Positions 15,331-23,941 of a stretch of 64,000 nucleotides of DNA are shown here, one piece after another (position 1 is the stretch's first letter; the number at the start of each line of letters is the position of its first letter). The translations under genes and the position numbers were made by a program. The DNA lies in the NCBI RefSeq assembly GCF_030865425.1, contig NZ_JAVFCB010000013.1, positions 1-64,000 of the forward strand, in the 5' to 3' direction. Below the pieces are notes generated by a model, which made no database searches, had not been told where the DNA came from, and was given only the letters and a program-made list of their open reading frames with translations. The DNA comes from Microbacterium capsulatum. GTDB lineage: Bacteria > Actinomycetota > Actinomycetes > Actinomycetales > Microbacteriaceae.

Positions 15331-17789
15331 CCCTGGTTCGGACGACCACGACTGCCGTGGTCTCGCGCGTCGCGGAGTACCTGCGACGCCATCCGTTCGC
15401 GGTCGGACTCGCGGTCCTGTTCATCGTGGCCGGGCTCGGCTTCGGCACGCTCTGGGGCCAGCGTCCCGAGGGGCTCGGCGCGAGCCCGCTGACGCTCAGC
15501 CGGGACCGCCAGTGGTGGACGCCGCTCACCGCGCTGCTGCTGCCCGACTCGTGGACCGAGCTGCTCATCTCGGTCCTGCTCGCGCTCACGCTGCTCGCCT
15601 ACGCGGAGCGGCTGATGGGGGCCCTGCGCACCGTGTTCTCGTTCGTCGTGTCCGGCGTGCTGGGCGTGCTGTTCGGCGTGGGGATCCAGACCCTGGCGTG
15701 GTCGTGGGGGCAGATCTGGGCGCGCGTGGACGCACGCGGCCAGATCTTCGATCCGTCGATCGGGGTCGTCGGGGCGGTGATGGCGGGCAGTGCCTACGCC
15801 CCTGCGCTGTACCGCCGGCGGATCCGCCTGATCGGCTTCTCGCTCCTGCTCACGTTCACGCTGTACGGCGGCGACTCCGACAGCGTGTACCGGCTCATCG
15901 CCGCGCTGGTCGGCCTCGTGCTCGGGGTGATCCTGACGAACGGCCGTGCCAAGGCCGCCTGGCACCGCAGTTCTTACGGCGAGACCCGCACCCTGGTCGC
16001 GGCGATGGTCGCCGTCACCGGGCTCGGCCCGCTGATCGTGCTGGTGACCGGCGTGGGCACGGGGCCGCTGGCCCCGGTGGTGGCGGGTCTGCGCGGCGTC
16101 GACATCTCCGGCATCATCGCGCGCTGCTCGAAGGCGGCGACCGCGCACTGCGTGACCGATCTGTCGGCCGCGCTCGCCACCGGGACCGGCGTGGTGCTGA
16201 TGAGCCTCGTGCCGCTCGTGCTCAGCCTGGTCGCCGCGTGGGGCCTCCGCTCCGGCCGGAGGGCGGCCTGGCTGCTCGCGATGGGCGTGAACGCCGTGAT
16301 GGCGGCCCTGACCGGCATCTCCGTGGCCGTGCGCGAGCTCAACCACCCGTCCGACGTCGCGACGATCGACCGGCAGTTCCCCGGGTTCTCGATCCTCGCG
16401 ATCCTGATCCCGGTCGGGATGTGCATGCTCCTCGCCATCACGCATCGCCGATTCGCCGTGCGCGCCTCGCGCAGGGCGGTGCGGCGGTTCGTGCTCATCA
16501 TCGCGGCCGCATTCATCGTGCTCGTCGCCGCGGACATGGCTCTCGTGCTGAACGCCACGCCCGCCGGCTTCTGGGGCACGTTCGGCGACACGCTGCGCCG
16601 CTTCCTGCCCACCGCGATCGGGCACCCCGGATCCCGCACGACCCTGGTCGGCCTGCCCCGCGCCCTGCACCGCGACGTCGGCGGCCTGTACTGGATGATC
16701 TTCGGCGCGGCGATGCTCGGCCTGCTGCGCGGGCGCTCCGTGGAGACCGCCGACGAGGTCGACCGCTTCCGGGCGCAGCTGCGCGCGACCGACGGCGGCA
16801 CGCTCGGGTTCATGGGCACCTGGGAGGGCAACGAGCACTGGTTCACCCGGGACGGCCGCGGCGCGGTCGCCTACCGCGTCGTCTCCGGCATCGCGATCGC
16901 GGTCGGCGACCCGGTGTGCGCGCCCGAGGACGCCGGCGCGACGATCCGCGGCTTCCTGGACTTCTGCGACACCAAGGCCTGGACACCGGTGTTCTACAGC
17001 ACGCACGAGGAGTTCGTTCCGACGTTCCGCAGCCTCGGCTGGCGGCGCATCTCCGTCGCCGAGGAGACGGTCGTCCCACTGGACCGCTTCGAGCTCACCG
17101 GCAAGGTGTGGACCAAGGTCCGCCAGCCGTACAACCGGGGTCAGCGCGACGGGCTCACCACGCTGTGGACGACGTGGGAGAAGCTCCCCGCGGGCCTGCT
17201 CGCCCAGCTCGACGCCCTGAGCGAGCAGTGGATCGCGGAGAAGGCGCTGCCCGAGATGCGGTTCACCCTCGGCGGCCTCGAGGAGCTGAAGGATCCGGAC
17301 GTCGCGATCCTGCTCGCCGTCGGCCCCGCGGGCGAGCTGCAGGCGGTCACCAGCTGGATGCCGGTGTGGCGCGACGGCGTGCTGATCGGCCGCACCCTCG
17401 ACTTCATGCGCCGCGCGGACGGCGCGATGCCCGGCGTGATGGAGTTCGCGATCGCCTCCGCCGCCCTGCACATGAAGGATCAGGGGCTGCAGGTGATGAG
17501 CCTGTCCGGGGCGCCGCTCGCGCAGACCGCGGACAGCAACGACGACGACGCGGAGCCGGACTCGATCAAGCTGCTGCTCGGCTGGCTGAGCCGGGTGCTC
17601 GAGCCCGCCTACGGGTTCGCCTCGTTGCTGCGCTACAAGGGCAAGTTCAACCCCGACTACCGGCCGATGTACCTGTTCTACCGCGACACCGGGCAGCTGC
17701 CGTCGGTCGGTCTCGCGATCGGGAGGGCCTACCTTCCGAACGCCTCCCCGTCGGAGTACATGGCGCTGGTCCGCTCCCTCGCCGGCTGA
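15327..17789 (+). CDS. Large MprF-like membrane protein with DUF2156 domain
   Basis: This 820-residue protein starts with a rhomboid-like or flippase-like membrane half. Helices are spread from about 20 to 430; FDPSIGVVGAVMAGSAYAPA sits in one of them. The other half is a cytoplasmic DUF2156 domain, the GNAT-like fold of lysyl- or alanyl-phosphatidylglycerol synthases: LGFMGTWEGNEHWFTRDGRGAVAYRV, WTPVFYSTHEEFVPTFRSLGWRRISVAEETVV, and the end YLPNASPSEYMALVRSL. By family it would transfer an aminoacyl group from tRNA to a lipid, altering surface charge. No tRNA-synthetase domain is fused, unlike LysX. ATG 15327 overlaps the upstream stop. Confidence 0.8.
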   Translation: MTLVRTTTTAVVSRVAEYLRRHPFAVGLAVLFIVAGLGFGTLWGQRPEGLGASPLTLSRDRQWWTPLTALLLPDSWTELLISVLLALTLLAYAERLMGALRTVFSFVVSGVLGVLFGVGIQTLAWSWGQIWARVDARGQIFDPSIGVVGAVMAGSAYAPALYRRRIRLIGFSLLLTFTLYGGDSDSVYRLIAALVGLVLGVILTNGRAKAAWHRSSYGETRTLVAAMVAVTGLGPLIVLVTGVGTGPLAPVVAGLRGVDISGIIARCSKAATAHCVTDLSAALATGTGVVLMSLVPLVLSLVAAWGLRSGRRAAWLLAMGVNAVMAALTGISVAVRELNHPSDVATIDRQFPGFSILAILIPVGMCMLLAITHRRFAVRASRRAVRRFVLIIAAAFIVLVAADMALVLNATPAGFWGTFGDTLRRFLPTAIGHPGSRTTLVGLPRALHRDVGGLYWMIFGAAMLGLLRGRSVETADEVDRFRAQLRATDGGTLGFMGTWEGNEHWFTRDGRGAVAYRVVSGIAIAVGDPVCAPEDAGATIRGFLDFCDTKAWTPVFYSTHEEFVPTFRSLGWRRISVAEETVVPLDRFELTGKVWTKVRQPYNRGQRDGLTTLWTTWEKLPAGLLAQLDALSEQWIAEKALPEMRFTLGGLEELKDPDVAILLAVGPAGELQAVTSWMPVWRDGVLIGRTLDFMRRADGAMPGVMEFAIASAALHMKDQGLQVMSLSGAPLAQTADSNDDDAEPDSIKLLLGWLSRVLEPAYGFASLLRYKGKFNPDYRPMYLFYRDTGQLPSVGLAIGRAYLPNASPSEYMALVRSLAG

Positions 17790-17878
17790 GCGACTTCTGC
17801 GTCTGCTGCGGGTCCAGGCCGCGCGCCGGACAGGGCGGTTAGCATGGGGGCTCAGGTGCGCAGGGAGCGGGGGTGACC

Positions 17879-18856
17879 ATGCCTTCTCGGTCGTCGAGCG
17901 CCCGGATCCTGGTCGGCGGGGTGGTCGGGCTGCTCCTCATCGGGCTGGCCGGCTTCGCGGCGGCGCCGCGTGCGGACGGGCCGGAGCAGGCTGCCGCGAT
18001 CCTGCCCGACAACCCGCTCTACGACTCCTGGCATGCGCCGGCCGGCATGCCCGCCCACGGCGAGGTCACGCTGCTCGCCGGGGACGATCGGATCCCCTCC
18101 TCCGCCGGGTTCGAGCCGCGTGACGCCTCGCTGTACCTGCCGCCCGCCGCTCTCGTGACGGATCCGCCGGATCTCCCGCTCGTGGTGTTCATGATGGGGC
18201 AGCCCGGGGATCCGGATCCGGAGCCGATCAGCACCGCGATGGACGAGCTCGCCGCCCAGCACGACGGGCTCGCCCCGATCGTGATCGTCGCCGACCAGCT
18301 CGGCGATCCGTCGAACAACCCGGCGTGCGTCGACTCCGGGACGTTCGGCGGGGTCGAGACGTACTTCACGAAGGACATCCCGGCCTGGGCGCGGGAGCAC
18401 CTGCACGTCGCCGCGGATCCGTCGCAGTGGACGATCGCGGGGTTCTCGAACGGCGGGGGCTGCGCGCTGGACTGGGCTCTGGGGCACCCCGGGCTGTGGG
18501 GGAACGTGGTCAGCCTGTCCGGGGAGTCGTATCAGGGCACCGAGTTCCCGGACGAGATGCTGCAGCAAGTCTTCGACGGGGACCAGGCGGCCTACGAGGC
18601 GGCGAAGCCGGCGGCCAGGGCCGAGAAGCACGCGGGGCAGTTCACCGGGCACCTGGCGATCTTCGCGGCGGGCGCCGACGACGCGGAGTTCTCCGCGCAG
18701 GCGCAGCTCTCCCGGCAGATCGCCAAGGACGCGGGCTTCGACACCCGGTTCTTCTCCATCCCGGGGGAGGACCACGTGGGCGCCCTCCCCGGCGGCCTGC
18801 TGGTCGGCTTCGAGGCGCTGTTCCCGCGCCTCGGGCTCGGCCCGCCCTCCCATTGA
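17879..18856 (+). CDS. Secreted esterase-like hydrolase, paralogue of the 14026 gene
   Basis: This 325-residue protein has a signal or anchor helix (ILVGGVVGLLLIGLAGFAAA) followed directly by the hydrolase domain. It is closely similar to the C-terminal domain of the 14026 product: compare LYDSWHAPAGMPAHGEV with LYETWKAPADMPAKGEV. The motifs IPSSAGFEPRDASLYLPPAAL, IVIVADQLG, AGFSNGGGCALDWA (Ser190) and EDHVGALPGGL are shared. It lacks the four-helix N-terminus. The two copies flank the DUF2156 gene, suggesting duplication inside one pathway. ATG 17879 is preferred; GTG 17873 is an alternative. Confidence 0.8.
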   Translation: MPSRSSSARILVGGVVGLLLIGLAGFAAAPRADGPEQAAAILPDNPLYDSWHAPAGMPAHGEVTLLAGDDRIPSSAGFEPRDASLYLPPAALVTDPPDLPLVVFMMGQPGDPDPEPISTAMDELAAQHDGLAPIVIVADQLGDPSNNPACVDSGTFGGVETYFTKDIPAWAREHLHVAADPSQWTIAGFSNGGGCALDWALGHPGLWGNVVSLSGESYQGTEFPDEMLQQVFDGDQAAYEAAKPAARAEKHAGQFTGHLAIFAAGADDAEFSAQAQLSRQIAKDAGFDTRFFSIPGEDHVGALPGGLLVGFEALFPRLGLGPPSH

Positions 18857-18902
18857 CGCGTCGCTGCCGCCGTGGCGGGTCGCGGGCTGGTTGGATCGGA
18901 GC

Positions 18903-19379
18903 ATGAGCTCCCTTCCCGATTCGATCGACATCGACGGCGTCGTGCTGACCCGGATCGAGGCGCCGGACGAGATCGCCTGCTGGACGGCCGGGATCGACGG
19001 TGGCGACGGCGGCTGGACGGTGAGCATCGTCGCCGAGCCCGCCGAGGAGCCCACGACCGAGGCGCTCGAGGCCGCGCGCGGCGTGATCGCCGACTTCGCG
19101 GCGCTCAGCGAAGCCGGCATCCGCTTCCTCGTCGAGGAGCTCGCCGGGCCCGCCGGCACGCGGTCGACGGGTGCTCTGTCGGCGGAGGACCGCGCGCGGC
19201 TGGGCGCGGAGGAGGCGCCGTTCGGTGCGCCCGAGGCCGTCATCTGGCAGGACGGCACCTGGATGATGCGCTTCGCCGAGACCAGCCTCGCGATCGCCGG
19301 GGACTACGGGATCGGCGTGATGTTCGCCGGCGCCACTCCCGTGGCCGTGGAGGACCTCTCCGACCCCGACGAGGACTGA
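18903..19379 (+). CDS. Conserved hypothetical acidic protein
   Basis: This 158-residue soluble protein is strongly acidic. No family is recognised. A predicted alpha/beta pattern runs from IDIDGVVLTRIEAPDEIACWTAG to PEAVIWQDGTWMMRFAETSLAIAGDYGIGVMFAGATPVAVEDL, and the C-terminus is SDPDED. It has no signal peptide, no membrane segment and only one Cys. ATG 18903 immediately precedes the conserved-looking start. It converges on the GNAT gene. Confidence 0.6.
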   Translation: MSSLPDSIDIDGVVLTRIEAPDEIACWTAGIDGGDGGWTVSIVAEPAEEPTTEALEAARGVIADFAALSEAGIRFLVEELAGPAGTRSTGALSAEDRARLGAEEAPFGAPEAVIWQDGTWMMRFAETSLAIAGDYGIGVMFAGATPVAVEDLSDPDED

Positions 19380-19417
19380 AAACCCTCTCCCGGTCGTCGT
19401 GCGAGGGCCGTCGCGGG

Positions 19418-19933
19418 TCAGTCCCGGGGCACGCGGAACTTGAAGCCGCGGTGCGAGCCGACGAAGCCGAGCCGCTCGTAGAAGCGGTGGGCGTCGACGC
19501 GCCGGGCGTCCGAGGTGAGCTGCACCATCGACGTGCCGAGCGCGGGGGCCGCGACGTCCGTCGTCCAGCGCATGAGCGCTGATCCGATCCCCGCCGAGCG
19601 CAGATCCGAGCGCACCCGCACCGCCTCGACGAGGAGCCGGGTGGCGCCGCGGCGCGACATCCCGGGGATCCGGGTGAGCTGGAACGTGCCGACGATCCGC
19701 CCGTCGTGCTCGGCGACGAGCAGGTCGTTCGACGCGTCCGCGAGCACCGACTCCAGGCCGGCCGTGTAGGCCGGCAGATCCGCCTCGGCGGCCACGTCTC
19801 CGCGGGACGCGCTGACCGGGTCATCCGCGAGCAGCGCGATGATCGCCGCGGCGTCGCCGGATCGCGCGCGGCGCAGCGTGACGGCGCCGATCCGGGTCTC
19901 GAGGGGAACGGGCAGGACGAGATCGGCGAGCAT
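19418..19933 (-). CDS. GNAT-family N-acetyltransferase
   Basis: This 171-residue protein has the GNAT fold: VTLRRARSGDAAAIIALLADD at the start, LLVAEHDGRIVGTFQLTRIPGMSRRGATRLLVEAVRVRSDLRSAGIGSALMRW, where R-SAGIGSALM is the acetyl-CoA-binding Q/RxxGxG/A loop, and HRFYERLGFVGSHRGFKFRV at the end. The substrate is unknown. It lies between a convergent hypothetical gene and aspS, separated from the latter by a hairpin. Confidence 0.88.
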   Translation of the reverse strand: MLADLVLPVPLETRIGAVTLRRARSGDAAAIIALLADDPVSASRGDVAAEADLPAYTAGLESVLADASNDLLVAEHDGRIVGTFQLTRIPGMSRRGATRLLVEAVRVRSDLRSAGIGSALMRWTTDVAAPALGTSMVQLTSDARRVDAHRFYERLGFVGSHRGFKFRVPRD

Positions 19934-19994
19934 GCTCCGATCCTGTCACGCGCCCGCGCCGTCTTCGTGCGTGCGCTTCGCGCGGAGAAGAGCA

Positions 19995-20033
19995 CTTCGC
20001 TCGGACGGAATCACGGAATCCGTCCGAGCGAAG
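19995..20033. terminator. Perfect 15-bp palindrome, probable terminator after aspS
   Basis: CTTCGCTCGGACGGA and TCCGTCCGAGCGAAG enclose nine bases. It sits beyond the aspS stop codon, between aspS and the GNAT start. T-rich tails are weak on both sides. It is longer than needed for termination and is one of the set of intergenic palindromes noted in the findings. Confidence 0.7.
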
Positions 20034-20074
20034 CGTACATCTCCGATCGTGGCGATCGGAGGCGGAGAGGGGGA

Positions 20075-21874
20075 TCAGGCCTGCACGGGCTCGGGTGCCT
20101 CGACGGGCTTCGCGACGGCGTCCACCCCGGCCTCCTTGCGCTGCTCCGCGGTGATCGGAGCGGGCGCGGCGGTGAGCGGGTCGAAGCCGTTGCCGGTCTT
20201 CGGGAAGGCGATGACCTCGCGGATCGACTCGGTCTTGGTCAGGTGCTGGAGCACGCGGTCCATGCCGAGCGCGATGCCGCCGTGCGGGGGAGCGCCGAAC
20301 TTGAACGCGTCGAGCAGGAAGCCGAACTGGCTGGCGGCCTGCTCCTCGCTGATGCCCATGACGGCGAGGACGCGCTTCTGGATGTCCTCGCGGTGGATGC
20401 GGATGGATCCGCCGCCGAGCTCGGAGCCGTTGCAGACGATGTCGTACGCGTAGGAGAGGGCGGAACCGGGATCCGTGTCGAAGGTGTCCTCGAACTCCGG
20501 CTTCGGCCCGGTGAAGGCGTGGTGCACCGCGGTCCAGGCGCCCGCGCCGACGGCGACGTCGCCCGAGGCGACCGCGTCGGCGGCCGGCTCGAACATGGGC
20601 GCGTCGAGAACCCAGGTGAAGGCGAACACGTCGGGGTCGAGCAGGCCCAGACGGCGGCCGATCTCGACGCGCGCGGCCCCGAGCAGCGCGCGGGACTCCT
20701 TCGCGGATCCGGCGGCGAAGAACGCGCAGTCGCCGGGGGCGGCGCCCACGAGCGCGGCGAGGCCCGCCTGCTCGGTCTCGCTGAGGTTCTTCGCGACGGG
20801 GCCGCCGAGCGTGCCGTCCTCGTTGAAGAGGACGTAGGCGAGGCCGCGGGCGCCGCGCTGCTTGGCCCAGTCCTGCCACGCGTCGAGCGTCTTGCGGGGC
20901 TGCGAGGCGCCGCCGGGCATGACGACCGCGCCGACGTAGTCGGCCTGGAACACGCGGAACGTGGTCTCGGAGAAGTAGTCCTTCGCCTCGACGAGCTCGA
21001 GGCCGAAGCGCAGGTCGGGCTTGTCGGAGCCGTACTTCGCCATCGCGTCGGCGTAGGTCATCCGCGGCAGCGGGGTCTGCACCTCGACGCCGATCGTGGC
21101 CCACATCGCCCGGACGACGTCCTCCATCATCTCGATGACGTCCTCCTGGTCCACGAAGCTCATCTCGATGTCGAGCTGGGTGAACTCCGGCTGGCGGTCG
21201 GCGCGGAAGTCCTCGTCGCGGTAGCACCGCGCGATCTGGAAGTACTTCTCCACGCCGCCGACCATGAGCAGCTGCTTGAACAGCTGCGGGCTCTGCGGCA
21301 GGGCGTACCAGCTGCCCGGGTGCAGGCGCGCGGGTACGACGAAGTCGCGGGCGCCCTCCGGCGTGGAGCGGGTGAGGGTCGGGGTCTCCACCTCGACGAA
21401 CTCGCGCTCGTGCAGCACGTCGCGCAGCGCCTTGTAGACCTTCGAGCGCAGCTGCAGCGCGGACGCGGCGGCCGGGCGGCGCAGGTCGAGGTAGCGGTGC
21501 TTGAAGCGCACGTCCTCGCCGACCGGGTCGGTCTCGGCGAGCCCCGACGACACCGGGAACGGGAGCGGCGCGGATTCGTTGAGCACGACGACGTCCTGCG
21601 CGACGATCTCGATCTCGCCCGAGGGCAGGTTCGGGTTCTCGTTGCCGGCGGGGCGGCGGGAGACCTCGCCGGTGACCTGCAGCACGAACTCGCTGCGCAG
21701 CGGGTGCGCGATCTCCTCGTCCCGGATCACGACCTGGGCGATGCCCGAGGCGTCGCGCAGATCGATGAAGGCCACTCCTCCGTGGTCACGACGGCGATCG
21801 ACCCACCCGGCGAGGGTGACGGTCTGACCGATGTGCTCGGCGCGCAGAGCGCCGGCCGTGTGGGTGCGAAGCAC
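20075..21874 (-). CDS. aspS: Aspartate--tRNA ligase
   Basis: This 599-residue class II synthetase charges tRNA-Asp. The OB-fold anticodon domain starts MLRTHTAGALRAEHIGQTVTLAGWVDRRRDHGGVAFIDLRD. The catalytic core follows with motif 2 (FQIARCYRDEDFRADRQPEFTQLDIE) and motif 3 (GGIALGMDRVLQHL). The bacterial GAD insert lies at about 280-420. DKPDLRFG marks the bacterial type. No second Asp/Asn synthetase or gatCAB is in the window, so strict or relaxed tRNA specificity cannot be judged. It is divergent from the DUF5684 gene. Confidence 0.97.
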   Translation of the reverse strand: MLRTHTAGALRAEHIGQTVTLAGWVDRRRDHGGVAFIDLRDASGIAQVVIRDEEIAHPLRSEFVLQVTGEVSRRPAGNENPNLPSGEIEIVAQDVVVLNESAPLPFPVSSGLAETDPVGEDVRFKHRYLDLRRPAAASALQLRSKVYKALRDVLHEREFVEVETPTLTRSTPEGARDFVVPARLHPGSWYALPQSPQLFKQLLMVGGVEKYFQIARCYRDEDFRADRQPEFTQLDIEMSFVDQEDVIEMMEDVVRAMWATIGVEVQTPLPRMTYADAMAKYGSDKPDLRFGLELVEAKDYFSETTFRVFQADYVGAVVMPGGASQPRKTLDAWQDWAKQRGARGLAYVLFNEDGTLGGPVAKNLSETEQAGLAALVGAAPGDCAFFAAGSAKESRALLGAARVEIGRRLGLLDPDVFAFTWVLDAPMFEPAADAVASGDVAVGAGAWTAVHHAFTGPKPEFEDTFDTDPGSALSYAYDIVCNGSELGGGSIRIHREDIQKRVLAVMGISEEQAASQFGFLLDAFKFGAPPHGGIALGMDRVLQHLTKTESIREVIAFPKTGNGFDPLTAAPAPITAEQRKEAGVDAVAKPVEAPEPVQA

Positions 21875-22010
21875 GGAGGATCCTCCTGATCGGGGAGAGG
21901 GACAACCCGGCTATTCTACGGGGGCCCGCGAATGCCTCTCCGGAGAGGGCCCTCTCACTAGACTCGCGGCAGCAGGCGAACCCGCCGGCGCATCGAGAAA
22001 GGCGTGTCCC

Positions 22011-22424
22011 GTGACCCTTGCATCCGCACTCGCTCTCGTCCCTGCCGCGAACGCGACCGACACCGTCAACAACGTCTGGGGGGCGGTCTTCTCCGGCACC
22101 GGGGGGATCCTCGGCCTGATCTTCTACGTCCTCTTCGCGATCGCGATGTGGCGGATCTTCACGAAGGCCGGCTACGCGGGGATCCTCGCGATCATCCCCA
22201 TCGTGAACATCGTCTTCCTGGTGAAGATCGCCGGGATGTCCGGCTGGTTCGCGCTGCTCTACCTCATCCCGATCGTCAACGTCATCTTCAACATCGTCGT
22301 GGCGATCCGCCTCGGCAGGAACTTCGGCAAGGGCGGGGCGTTCTCGTTCTTCCTGCTGTGGCTGTTCTCGATCATCGGGTACTTCATCCTGGGCTTCGGC
22401 TCGGCCCAGTACCGCCGCGTCTGA
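22011..22424 (+). CDS. DUF5684-type small membrane protein
   Basis: This 137-residue membrane protein has four hydrophobic segments and the family core MWRIFTKAGYAGILAIIPIVNIVFLVKIAGMSGWFALLYLIPIVNVIFNIVVAIRLGRNFGKGGAFSFFLLWLF. The function is unknown; related proteins are often annotated with signal-peptidase-linked neighbours. The GTG start at 22011 has GAGAAAGG 8 bases upstream, and a TAGACT -10-like box lies at about 21959. It is followed 5 bp later by the phosphatase gene. Confidence 0.8.
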   Translation: MTLASALALVPAANATDTVNNVWGAVFSGTGGILGLIFYVLFAIAMWRIFTKAGYAGILAIIPIVNIVFLVKIAGMSGWFALLYLIPIVNVIFNIVVAIRLGRNFGKGGAFSFFLLWLFSIIGYFILGFGSAQYRRV

Positions 22425-22429
22425 CCCGG

Positions 22430-23053
22430 ATGCCCGCGGAACGCCTTCACCTCGTCCGGCACGGCGAGGTCCACAACCCCGATCACATCCTGTACGGACG
22501 GCTGCCCGGCTATCACCTCAGCGAGGCCGGGCGGGTGATGGCCCAGGCGGCGGCGGATCACGTCGCCGGCCTCGGCCGTCCGGTCTCCGCGCTGCGCTGC
22601 TCGCCGCTCGAGCGCACCCAGGAGTCGGCCGAGCCGTTCACCGCGGTGTTCGACCTGACTCCGCGGCTGGACGAGCGGATCATCGAGCCGACGAACGTGT
22701 TCGAGGGCACCCGGATGCGCCGTGCGCTGATGAACCCGTGGAACTGGCGGCATCTGCGTCGCCCGTCGCTGCCGAGCTGGGGCGAGCCGTACGCGTCGAT
22801 CGCGGGGCGGATGCGGGCCGCGATGGACGAGGCGTGGGATGCGGCCGGAGGCGGCGACGTCGTGTTCGTCTCGCACCAGGCGCCGATCTGGATCGCGCAC
22901 CTGGCGATCGCGGGCCACCGGCTCCGGCACGACCCGCGGAGCCGGCGCTGCGCGCTGTCGAGCGTCACGTCGTTCGAGCGCGACGGCGGCACCTGGCGTG
23001 AGGTCGCCTATGCGGCCCCTGCCGCGGCCGGCATCGATCTCGGCGCGGTCTGA
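22430..23053 (+). CDS. Histidine phosphatase family protein
   Basis: This 207-residue enzyme has the RHG motif LHLVRHGEVHNPDHI near the N-terminus (phospho-accepting His, about residue 10). The family signature ALRCSPLERTQESAEPF follows, and the second catalytic His is in VVFVSHQAPIWI. It is a phosphoglycerate-mutase-like phosphatase of unknown substrate. The gene starts 5 bp after the DUF5684 stop, so both are probably on one transcript. Confidence 0.9.
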   Translation: MPAERLHLVRHGEVHNPDHILYGRLPGYHLSEAGRVMAQAAADHVAGLGRPVSALRCSPLERTQESAEPFTAVFDLTPRLDERIIEPTNVFEGTRMRRALMNPWNWRHLRRPSLPSWGEPYASIAGRMRAAMDEAWDAAGGGDVVFVSHQAPIWIAHLAIAGHRLRHDPRSRRCALSSVTSFERDGGTWREVAYAAPAAAGIDLGAV

Positions 23054-23098
23054 AGCGCTCGTCGGGCGGACCGAGCCCGTTCCGCAGGTCAGCGGCGG

Positions 23099-23941
23099 TC
23101 AGGAGATGCGCGCGGCCACGGCCGGCTCGATGTCGAACGGATCCGCGTCGCGGGCGGGGAGCAGGAACCGGCGCTCGACCGTCGCGGCGACGGGCACGAG
23201 CGTGCGGATCAGCGCCGCGCCGGTGATCCCGGCCTCGCGCAGCGCCGCGATCTCGGCGGGGTTCAGGTCGACCGGCAGGTCGCCGTTGCCGAGATCCGTG
23301 CCGTAGCGGACCGTGCCGCCGTGCGCGTGGAAGCGCCGCACGTTGTCGATCGCGATCTCCCGGGCCTCGCCCTCGTGGATCGCGAGCGTCGAGATCCAGG
23401 CGATCCGCCCCGCCTGCGCGGAGACCTCCGCATCGCTCAGCCGCTCGGTGAACGGGGCGTGCGCGAGCGCCCGTACGCCCAGGGCGGGCATGCGCTGCGC
23501 CTGCCCGGCGCCCTCCGCGTGCGCGACGACCGGCAGGCCCAAGCGGTCCGCGATCCTCACGATCGCGTGGATCAGCTCGTCGGCGAACACCGGGCCGGCG
23601 TCGTGGTTGCTCGCGATCTTGATCACCGAGGCCCCGGCCGCCGACATCTCGGCCACGGCGGTCTCGGCGTCCTCCCGGTCGGCGACCTCCCGGACGGATC
23701 CCGCGGGCGCCCACGCGCGATCCGAGGGGTACCCGCCCGGAGGGGTCAGGAACGCGCCCGCGTAGGAGATCGAGATGCCGGGTGGATCCGCGGCCAGCCG
23801 GGCGATCGCGTCCGGCTCGGATCCGAGGTCCAGCACCCGGCCGAGGCGGCTGTCGGCGAGCCCCGCAGGGTCGGCGAGCTGCAGGTGGACGTGGTGGTCG
23901 GTGAAACCGCCGATGAAGGTGCCCTCTGCCACCGCGGTCAC
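23099..23941 (-). CDS. Amidohydrolase-superfamily metal-dependent hydrolase
   Basis: This 280-residue TIM-barrel hydrolase has the metal motif HVH (17-19) on strand 1, Lys108 in VIKIASNHD (candidate carboxylated Lys), His141 in VVAHAEG, His161 and Asp216 in GTDLGNGD. This is a plausible complete metal site. The GTG start overlaps the stop of tryptophan dioxygenase (GTGA), so translation is coupled. The context suggests it may act on N-formylkynurenine or a related tryptophan product; this is inference, since classical formamidases belong to other folds. Confidence 0.8.
   Translation of the reverse strand: MTAVAEGTFIGGFTDHHVHLQLADPAGLADSRLGRVLDLGSEPDAIARLAADPPGISISYAGAFLTPPGGYPSDRAWAPAGSVREVADREDAETAVAEMSAAGASVIKIASNHDAGPVFADELIHAIVRIADRLGLPVVAHAEGAGQAQRMPALGVRALAHAPFTERLSDAEVSAQAGRIAWISTLAIHEGEAREIAIDNVRRFHAHGGTVRYGTDLGNGDLPVDLNPAEIAALREAGITGAALIRTLVPVAATVERRFLLPARDADPFDIEPAVAARIS

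Noticed and set aside
14026..17789. Possible single fused gene or frameshift between esterase and DUF2156 genes
   Set aside because: The ATGA overlap gives a normal stop and start, and each protein is complete, so coupling rather than a frameshift explains it.
15266..17842. Long open frame of 858 codons overlapping the DUF2156 gene
   Set aside because: It is Arg/Ala/Pro-rich and matches no family, while the overlapping frame has membrane helices and the DUF2156 domain.
21875..22010. T-box or other aminoacyl-tRNA leader before aspS
   Set aside because: The space of 136 bp is shared with a divergent gene, and no T-box core sequence or specifier stem was seen.
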